A stretch of 7,201 nt of DNA from an uncultured Collinsella sp. (GTDB lineage Bacteria > Actinomycetota > Coriobacteriia > Coriobacteriales > Coriobacteriaceae), in NCBI GenBank assembly GCA_900554985.1, contig USJQ01000050.1:1-7201 (forward strand), given 5' to 3'. Position numbers and translations under genes: made by a program. Below the pieces are notes generated by a model that was not told the DNA's origin, ran no database searches, and saw only the letters and a list, made by a program, of their open reading frames with translations. This document shows positions 1 to 4,684 of this stretch, in pieces. Position 1 is the first letter of the stretch, and each line of letters begins with the position of its first letter.

Positions 1-56
1 CATCGCGCCGAGAGTACTGCGGGGCCAGCCCGTGGGAGGCCAGGGCGCCGCTGACC
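1..56 (+). rRNA. rrf: 5S ribosomal RNA, 3' portion (cut by window edge)
   Basis: The first 56 bases fit the 3' half of a bacterial 5S rRNA. Blocks that match actinobacterial 5S in the same order and spacing are GCGCCGA (5-11), GTACTGC (14-20), GTGGGAG (32-38) and CGCCGC (46-51). CGGG (20-23) can pair with CCCG (29-32) as helix IV, and the stretch ending GCTGACC (50-56) would be the 3' strand of helix I. The 5' half lies outside the window, so that pairing cannot be checked here. The 3' end near 56 is an estimate, good to about two bases. The terminator just downstream supports this being the last gene of an rRNA operon. Confidence 0.8.
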
Positions 57-60
57 GGTG

Positions 61-77
61 GACGGCACCGAGCCGTC
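61..77 (+). other. Small hairpin between 5S rRNA and terminator
   Basis: GACGGC (61-66) and GCCGTC (72-77) form a perfect 6-bp inverted repeat around the 5-base loop ACCGA. It lies between the inferred 5S 3' end and the terminator, so in the primary transcript it would form a short stem in the trailer. A role in rRNA 3' processing is possible but is inference only. Confidence 0.4.
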
Positions 78-90
78 ATCCGAGATGGAG

Positions 91-122
91 AAGGGGGAGG
101 CCTCGCGGCCTCCCCCTTTTTT
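91..122 (+). terminator. Rho-independent terminator of the rRNA operon
   Basis: GGGGGAGGCC (93-102) pairs perfectly with GGCCTCCCCC (107-116) around the tetraloop TCGC. The flanking AA (91-92) can pair with the first two T residues, giving a 12-bp stem. A run of six T (117-122) follows immediately. This is a textbook strong intrinsic terminator. It separates the upstream rRNA transcript from the acpS operon, which therefore needs its own promoter. Confidence 0.95.
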
Positions 123-136
123 GTATCTCGGGCAAT

Positions 137-166
137 TTGTCTCACATAGTAGCTGTGTTTTATAAC
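137..166 (+). promoter_or_regulatory. Candidate sigma-70-type promoter, distal (P1)
   Basis: The -35 candidate is TTGTCT (137-142, 4 of 6 consensus positions). After an 18-base spacer comes the -10 candidate TATAAC (161-166, 5 of 6). Transcription would start near 173. It lies in the AT-richer gap just after the terminator and before acpS, where a promoter is expected. It is called by eye only; P2 downstream is an alternative or an additional start. Confidence 0.45.
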
Positions 167-172
167 CCTCGT

Positions 173-202
173 TTGTCGCTTCTTCTGTGAACGGGCTACA
201 AT
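173..202 (+). promoter_or_regulatory. Candidate sigma-70-type promoter, proximal (P2)
   Basis: The -35 candidate TTGTCG (173-178, 4 of 6) is separated by 18 bases from the -10 candidate TACAAT (197-202, 5 of 6). Transcription would start near 209, leaving a leader of about 22 bases before the acpS ATG at 232. That is just enough to hold the ribosome binding site at 222-226. It is the best candidate for the main promoter of the six-gene operon. Confidence 0.6.
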
Positions 203-221
203 AGCTTAGTCTGTGCAATAT

Positions 222-226
222 GGAGG
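222..226 (+). promoter_or_regulatory. Ribosome binding site that sets the acpS start
   Basis: GGAGG (continuing as GGAGGTGA to 229) stands 5 bases before the ATG at 232. The in-frame ATG at 220 overlaps this site and has no Shine-Dalgarno sequence of its own. The site therefore favours 232 as the true start. Confidence 0.85.
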
Positions 227-231
227 TGAAC

Positions 232-771
232 ATGGCTGAAGCTGGTATCGGCGTTGATATCGTCGAGATTTCCCGCATGAAATCTATTCTTGAAAAGACG
301 CCGTCGTTTGCTCGGCGTGTGTTTACCGAAGAAGAGCGTGTGTATTGTGATGCATCATCGCGTCCCGCTGCTCACTATGCGAGCCGCTTTGCTTCGCGCG
401 AGGCGGTGCTTAAAGCTCTCGGCACGGGTTTTAGTCAAGGCGTGGGTCGCAAGGATGTTTCGGTAACGCGTGATAAACTCGGCAAACCGAAGGCGCTGCT
501 TTCGGGCCGTGCTCTCGAGATCGCTCAAGAACTGGGTGTTGTTGAGGTCGCTCTTTCCATTACGCTTACGGGAGACTTGGCCGTTGCGAATGCCACCGCG
601 ATTACCGAAGATGCTCGGCCTAAGCCAAAAGAGGAAAAGGTGAGTACCAAGAAACGCGTTGCGCAGACATTTAAAGAGGCTCGCTCTGTATTAGATGAGC
701 TCGAGCAGCTGCAGAATTCAGCATTGACGGAGCACCTGGGCGATGCTTCGCAAGATACGCTAGGAGCATAG
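232..771 (+). CDS. acpS: Holo-[acyl-carrier-protein] synthase with C-terminal extension
   Basis: AcpS transfers 4'-phosphopantetheine from CoA to the serine of apo acyl carrier protein, making holo-ACP for fatty acid synthesis in the cytoplasm. The 179-residue product (start at 232, chosen by its ribosome binding site) shows the family motifs: GIGVDIVEI at 5-13 with Mg-binding Asp9, FTEEER at 31-36, and SREAVLKALGTG at 55-66 with Glu57 and Lys61. Two features are odd. The family's usual S-[LI]-[ST]-H segment near the end of the core reads SITL (109-112), so the His is Leu112. In addition, about 50 residues (roughly 128-179) extend beyond the usual length of about 120; they are charged, probably helical, and have no motif I recognise. 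The gene follows the rRNA terminator and probably leads the operon. Its stop codon abuts the nnrDE start. The family assignment is secure. Confidence 0.93.
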   Translation: MAEAGIGVDIVEISRMKSILEKTPSFARRVFTEEERVYCDASSRPAAHYASRFASREAVLKALGTGFSQGVGRKDVSVTRDKLGKPKALLSGRALEIAQELGVVEVALSITLTGDLAVANATAITEDARPKPKEEKVSTKKRVAQTFKEARSVLDELEQLQNSALTEHLGDASQDTLGA

Positions 772-2388
772 ATGAAACCGGTTTTGAGTACCGAAGAAGT
801 CGTTCGTCTCGAGGATATCATCGAACGCGAAGGGACTTCGAAGGCCGAGCTTATGGAGCTAGCGGGTGAGTTTGCCGCCAACGAGGTCTTGAAGCTCAAT
901 CCCGATCGGGTTCTCGTTCTGGTCGGTTTTGGTAATAATGGCGGCGACGGTTGGGTTGCCGCCGATATCCTGAGCCACAAGGGTGTGGACGTGGATATCG
1001 TTTCTCCGGTTGAGCCGGATGAGATTCCTGCTGCTCTGGCACGTCATGTTGCTCGTCGAACTGCCGGCCGCGATGTGCACGTTTGCGTCGGTCCCTCGCG
1101 TGACGAACTCGAGGTTTTGATCGATAAGGCCGATGTTGTTGTCGATGCCATTTTTGGTACCGGTTTCCACGGGAATCTGCGTGCGCCGTTCTCCATTTGG
1201 ATTCCTACGGTCAATGAATGCGCCGATTGTGTCGTATCCATTGATGTCCCCTCGGGCCTGAATGCCGAGACGGGCGTTGTTGATGACGACTGCATTCGTG
1301 CCGAGCGCACGGTGACGATGATTGCGCCCAAGATTGGTCTGTATAGCGCTGATGGTCCTGAGTATGCTGGCGATTTGACCTGCGGCAATCTTTACGACCG
1401 TCTTGACGAGGTCATCGATGATGTCGACCACGCCGCCGAGATTGTCGAGCCCGGTGACTTAGTTGATTACTTTGCTCCGCTACCATCGAATATCGATAAG
1501 TATTCCCGTGGCTCTGTGCTTATTGTCGCCGGATCTGCGCAATATCCTGGTGCTGCCATTATGGCGGCCAAGTCTGCAGCTCGCGCGGGTGCTGGTTACG
1601 TGGCAGTCGCGGCTCCTGACGCCTGTGCCAATCTCATTCGCATTGCACTTCCTTCGATTCCCGTCTTTGCTATTCCGTCTGATTCCCGCGGCTCCTTTGG
1701 CGCCGCTGCGCGCATGACGGTGTGCGAGATCGCAAAGAAGTACAGCTGCGTGCTGTGCGGTCCCGGTATGACGACGTCTGCCGGCGCTATGCAGGTGGTT
1801 TCGGGCTTGCTCGAGCTTGATGTACCGCTAATTTTGGACGCCGATGCACTCAACTGCCTTGCTAAGATTGCCATTGACGGTATTGATAGTAACCCCGAGA
1901 TGTATCGCCGCGAGCAGCCGTTGGTTATGACGCCGCACTATCGTGAGCTTTCGCGTCTGGTTGCCGGTGACGAGGTGAACGACCTTGGTACCGCGATTGC
2001 GGCCGCGCAGAAGGTTGTGTGGGCTGCAGGCTCCGACCATCTGGTGGTCATTGCCAAGGGGCCGACGACGGCTATCTGTGGTGTTGAGCGCGTGCTTTTG
2101 CCACTCTCGGGTCCGGCGTCGTTAGCGACTGCCGGTTCGGGCGATGTTCTTGCGGGCATTTTGGCTGGCACACTGGCTACCATGCGTGATGAGATGGATC
2201 GCTGGGAGCTGCTGTATTCGTATGCCGTTGCGCTTCACAGTTACGCGGGTTTTGCCGCGGCGACGGAGTACGGTGAGAAGAGTGTTATTGCGACCGATCT
2301 GATCGACTTGATCGGTCCTGCCATGGAATTGGCGGCAAAGGACGCACTCGATGATCTGGGAATCATGGACGAAGGGTCGGATGACTAA
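772..2388 (+). CDS. nnrDE: Bifunctional NAD(P)H-hydrate epimerase / ADP-dependent NAD(P)H-hydrate dehydratase
   Basis: This metabolite-repair enzyme interconverts the R and S forms of hydrated NAD(P)H and dehydrates the S form with ADP as phosphate source. The 538-residue chain has both domains. The N-terminal YjeF_N epimerase spans roughly 1-225, with the glycine-rich GFGNNGGDG at 52-60, VVVDAIFGTG at 122-131 and DVPSGLNAETG at 158-168. The C-terminal YjeF_C dehydratase, of ribokinase-like fold, spans roughly 235-525. It has GSVLIVAGS at 247-255, LCGPGM at 328-333, LILDADALN at 353-361, TPHYREL at 387-393 and AGSGDVLAG at 454-462 with the likely catalytic Asp458. The length is typical of the fused form. 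AGGAG at 762-766, inside the end of acpS, serves the ATG at 772, which starts at the base after the acpS stop, so translational coupling is likely. It is often called nnrD or nnr in actinobacteria. Confidence 0.95.
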   Translation: MKPVLSTEEVVRLEDIIEREGTSKAELMELAGEFAANEVLKLNPDRVLVLVGFGNNGGDGWVAADILSHKGVDVDIVSPVEPDEIPAALARHVARRTAGRDVHVCVGPSRDELEVLIDKADVVVDAIFGTGFHGNLRAPFSIWIPTVNECADCVVSIDVPSGLNAETGVVDDDCIRAERTVTMIAPKIGLYSADGPEYAGDLTCGNLYDRLDEVIDDVDHAAEIVEPGDLVDYFAPLPSNIDKYSRGSVLIVAGSAQYPGAAIMAAKSAARAGAGYVAVAAPDACANLIRIALPSIPVFAIPSDSRGSFGAAARMTVCEIAKKYSCVLCGPGMTTSAGAMQVVSGLLELDVPLILDADALNCLAKIAIDGIDSNPEMYRREQPLVMTPHYRELSRLVAGDEVNDLGTAIAAAQKVVWAAGSDHLVVIAKGPTTAICGVERVLLPLSGPASLATAGSGDVLAGILAGTLATMRDEMDRWELLYSYAVALHSYAGFAAATEYGEKSVIATDLIDLIGPAMELAAKDALDDLGIMDEGSDD

Positions 2389-2390
2389 TC

Positions 2391-3536
2391 ATGAATAAAG
2401 CCGATTTAACGCGCTGGTCCTGGGTTGAGATTGACCGAGGGGCGCTTCGCCGCAACACGAGGGCTTACAAGAATCTGCTCGATCCACGTCAGCGACTGTG
2501 CTGCGTGGTCAAGGCCGATGCCTATGGCCACGGTGCCGTCGAGTGCGCCAAAATCATGTATTCGGCCGGTGCCGACATGTTTGCGGTGGCGACGGTCAGC
2601 GAGGGTGTTGAGCTACGTCGGGGCGGAATTACCAAGCCCATCCTGATCTTGAGCGAGCCGCCTATCGAGGCTATCCCCACCCTGCTTGAGTTTGACATTA
2701 TGCCTTCGGTCTATACGTCCGATTTCGCCCTTGCCTATGGCGAGTGCGCTGTCGCGGCAGGCAAGGTGGGCAAGTACCATCTGGCCATTGAGACGGGCAT
2801 GAACCGCATCGGTGTTCACTACACGCAGGTGCTCGACTTTGTTCGTGGTATTAGCTTCCACCGCGGTATCCAGTGTGATGGCGTCTTTACGCACTTCGCT
2901 ACAGCCGATGAACCTTCGGGTTGGGACTACAAACTGCAGTGCCAACGCTTTACCGAGGCCGTTCAGGCCATTAAGGACGCGGGTTTTGAGTGCGGTATCG
3001 TGCACTGTGCCAACACGCCGTCCTCGATGCTCGATCCCTCGATGCATTTTGATATGATTCGTGCCGGCGTTGGCTTGTATGGCATGCAACCATGCGAGCT
3101 GAGTGGTCGCGTGATGCAGCTCGATCCTGTTATGAGCGTGCATGCGCGCGTGACACGCGTGGCGCATCCTGCGATGGGCGAAGGCGTGGGCTACGGATTT
3201 ACCTATCGCGTGCCGCGCACACGCGTTCAGATTTGCACGCTGCCGATTGGATATGCCGACGGTCTTTCGCGTACGCTCTCCAATCGTATGGACGTGCTGT
3301 ATCGCGGTGAACGCGTGCGTCAGGTGGGTAACATCTGCATGGACCAGTTTATGGTCGCCATCCAGTCCAACCCGGCACACGAGATTCCCGAGGCCGAGTA
3401 TGGTGACGAGATGATTATTGTCGGCCGCGATGGCGATGCCGAGATCACTATGGACGAGATGGCCCGACTGCGCGGAACGATTAACTACGAGGTCGCCTGC
3501 GGCTTTGGCATGCGCCTCGACAAGGTCTACGTGTAG
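2391..3536 (+). CDS. alr: Alanine racemase (PLP-dependent)
   Basis: Alr interconverts L- and D-alanine and supplies D-Ala for peptidoglycan. The 381-residue protein has the usual length and two-domain plan. The N-terminal PLP barrel carries VVKADAYGHG (39-48), where Lys41 forms the aldimine. ETGMNRIG (134-141) has the conserved Arg139, and IRAGVGLYG follows at 223-231. The C-terminal beta domain contains GEGVGYG (263-269) with Tyr268 as the second catalytic base, IGYADGL (286-292) and GNICMDQ (313-319). The start is fixed: an in-frame TGA at 2382-2384 lies just upstream, and ATG 2391 is the first start after it. The ribosome binding site is poor (GAAGGG at 2371-2376, 14 bases away). With only two bases between it and the nnrDE stop, translation probably relies on coupling. 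nnrD-alr adjacency is common in actinobacteria. Identification is secure. Confidence 0.97.
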   Translation: MNKADLTRWSWVEIDRGALRRNTRAYKNLLDPRQRLCCVVKADAYGHGAVECAKIMYSAGADMFAVATVSEGVELRRGGITKPILILSEPPIEAIPTLLEFDIMPSVYTSDFALAYGECAVAAGKVGKYHLAIETGMNRIGVHYTQVLDFVRGISFHRGIQCDGVFTHFATADEPSGWDYKLQCQRFTEAVQAIKDAGFECGIVHCANTPSSMLDPSMHFDMIRAGVGLYGMQPCELSGRVMQLDPVMSVHARVTRVAHPAMGEGVGYGFTYRVPRTRVQICTLPIGYADGLSRTLSNRMDVLYRGERVRQVGNICMDQFMVAIQSNPAHEIPEAEYGDEMIIVGRDGDAEITMDEMARLRGTINYEVACGFGMRLDKVYV

Positions 3537-3544
3537 GAGTCGCC

Positions 3545-4165
3545 ATGGGCGTCATGCACATCCCCAGCCATACCCATCAGGCACCACGTGAGGTCGCACT
3601 CGAGGAAATTGAGGCCGTTCTGGGCGATTGTCACCTCTGCCAGCTCTACCAGTCGCGTCACAATATCGTGTTTGGCGTGGGAAACCCCCGCGCTCGTGTG
3701 ATGTTTATTGGCGAGGCGCCGGGCCGCAATGAGGATTTGCAGGGCGAGCCCTTTATGGGGGCGGCAGGCGAGGACCTCAACGGCATTTTATCGCTGGCGG
3801 GGCTCAAACGCGAAGACGTCTACATTGCCAACGTGCTTAAGTGCCGCCCGCCGGGAAACCGCAATCCACGTCCCGAGGAAGTGCTGGCTTGCTCGCCGTT
3901 TTTGCGTGAGCAGATTCGAAGCATCTGGCCCGATATTATCGTGACGCTCGGCAACCCCGCGACGCACTTTGTGCTTAAGACCGAGATTGGCATTACTAAG
4001 CTGCGCGGCAGGTTCCACCAGATGGGGCATTTTGTAGTAATGCCTACGTTCCATCCGGCAGCAGCGCTACGCAATCCGGCGTGGCAGGAACTGCTGGAGG
4101 AAGACTTTAAGATGCTGGGCGACTATCTGGAGCGACATCCCGCACCAGAGGACGCCTCGGAATAA
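3545..4165 (+). CDS. Uracil-DNA glycosylase, family 4 (iron-sulfur type)
   Basis: This enzyme should excise uracil from DNA at the start of base excision repair. The 206-residue protein has the family 4 signatures. Four cysteines suited to a [4Fe-4S] cluster are Cys29, Cys32 (CHLC), Cys100 (LKCRPPGNRNP) and Cys116. The active-site motif GEAPGRNED is at 56-64, EPFMGAAGE at 68-76 carries the uracil-stacking Phe70, and FHPAAAL is at 169-175 with His170. The GEAPG/HPAA pair points to family 4 rather than family 5. AGGAG (3535-3539) overlaps the alr TAG stop and sits 5 bases before the ATG; Met4 is an alternative start without such a site. The gene lies 8 bases after alr and 12 before tsaE, in a position where I do not expect it from the usual actinobacterial order. 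It has no obvious functional link to its neighbours. Confidence 0.93.
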   Translation: MGVMHIPSHTHQAPREVALEEIEAVLGDCHLCQLYQSRHNIVFGVGNPRARVMFIGEAPGRNEDLQGEPFMGAAGEDLNGILSLAGLKREDVYIANVLKCRPPGNRNPRPEEVLACSPFLREQIRSIWPDIIVTLGNPATHFVLKTEIGITKLRGRFHQMGHFVVMPTFHPAAALRNPAWQELLEEDFKMLGDYLERHPAPEDASE

Positions 4166-4177
4166 TAAGGAGCATAT

Positions 4178-4684
4178 ATGTCCCTGGAGCGCCTGGGGGT
4201 AGGTACTTACAAAACGACTTGCGCTGCCGATACGGAGTACTTTGGCGAGCTAATTGCACCGTGCCTTGAGGACGGCGATGTGCTCATCCTGACCGGTGGC
4301 CTGGGAGTGGGCAAAACTCACTTTACCAAGGGCGTCTCGCGCGGGCTGGGCGATGGGCATATGGTTACGAGCCCTACGTTTGCGCTCATGGCCGTTCACG
4401 ATCAAGGCCGTATCCCGCTGTTTCACTTTGATCTATACCGCCTGGAGCATGCCTACGAGCTCGAGGATACGGGCATTTTCGATGTGCTGGGCTATGAGGG
4501 TGCTTGCCTGCTGGAATGGGGCGAACAATTCCAAGACGAGCTGACGGATGAGTATCTTTCGGTGACGCTCAAGCGTGATGAGGGCGACAGCGATGTGCGA
4601 ACGATAACGCTCGAGGCGCACGGTGACCGCGCAATGGAGCTTTCCCATTTGATTGATAAGGCTGTACAAGATGAGCTTGCATAA
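4178..4684 (+). CDS. tsaE: tRNA threonylcarbamoyladenosine biosynthesis ATPase TsaE
   Basis: TsaE is the ATPase that supports the TsaB-TsaD complex during synthesis of t6A at position 37 of ANN-decoding tRNAs. The 168-residue product has the Walker A loop GGLGVGKT at 40-47, the switch-like TSPTF at 64-68, HFDLYRL at 83-89 in the Walker B region, and LLEWGEQ at 111-117. All are typical of the family, and the length is slightly above the usual 150 or so. TAAGGAG (4166-4172), 5 bases before the ATG, is a strong ribosome binding site. The 3' end overlaps the next gene by 14 bases in a different frame. TsaE is thus translationally linked to its likely partner, the TsaB-TsaD fusion. Confidence 0.96.
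   Translation: MSLERLGVGTYKTTCAADTEYFGELIAPCLEDGDVLILTGGLGVGKTHFTKGVSRGLGDGHMVTSPTFALMAVHDQGRIPLFHFDLYRLEHAYELEDTGIFDVLGYEGACLLEWGEQFQDELTDEYLSVTLKRDEGDSDVRTITLEAHGDRAMELSHLIDKAVQDELA

Noticed and set aside
220..231. Upstream ATG at 220 as the acpS start
   Set aside because: It overlaps the GGAGG site that serves ATG 232, has no ribosome binding site of its own, and would add four residues before the family's usual N-terminus.
859..1431. 190-codon minus-strand open frame opposite nnrDE
   Set aside because: It is the same register artefact; the sense strand carries the epimerase motifs across this stretch.
2613..3380. 255-codon minus-strand open frame opposite alr
   Set aside because: It is in codon register with alr, which has intact catalytic residues throughout. 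The reverse product has no recognisable domain.
4653..4670. TTG at 4653 as the start of the fusion gene
   Set aside because: It is a rare start codon with no good ribosome binding site. ATG 4671 lies six codons later, with AAGG at a usable distance, and matches the TsaB N-terminus better.
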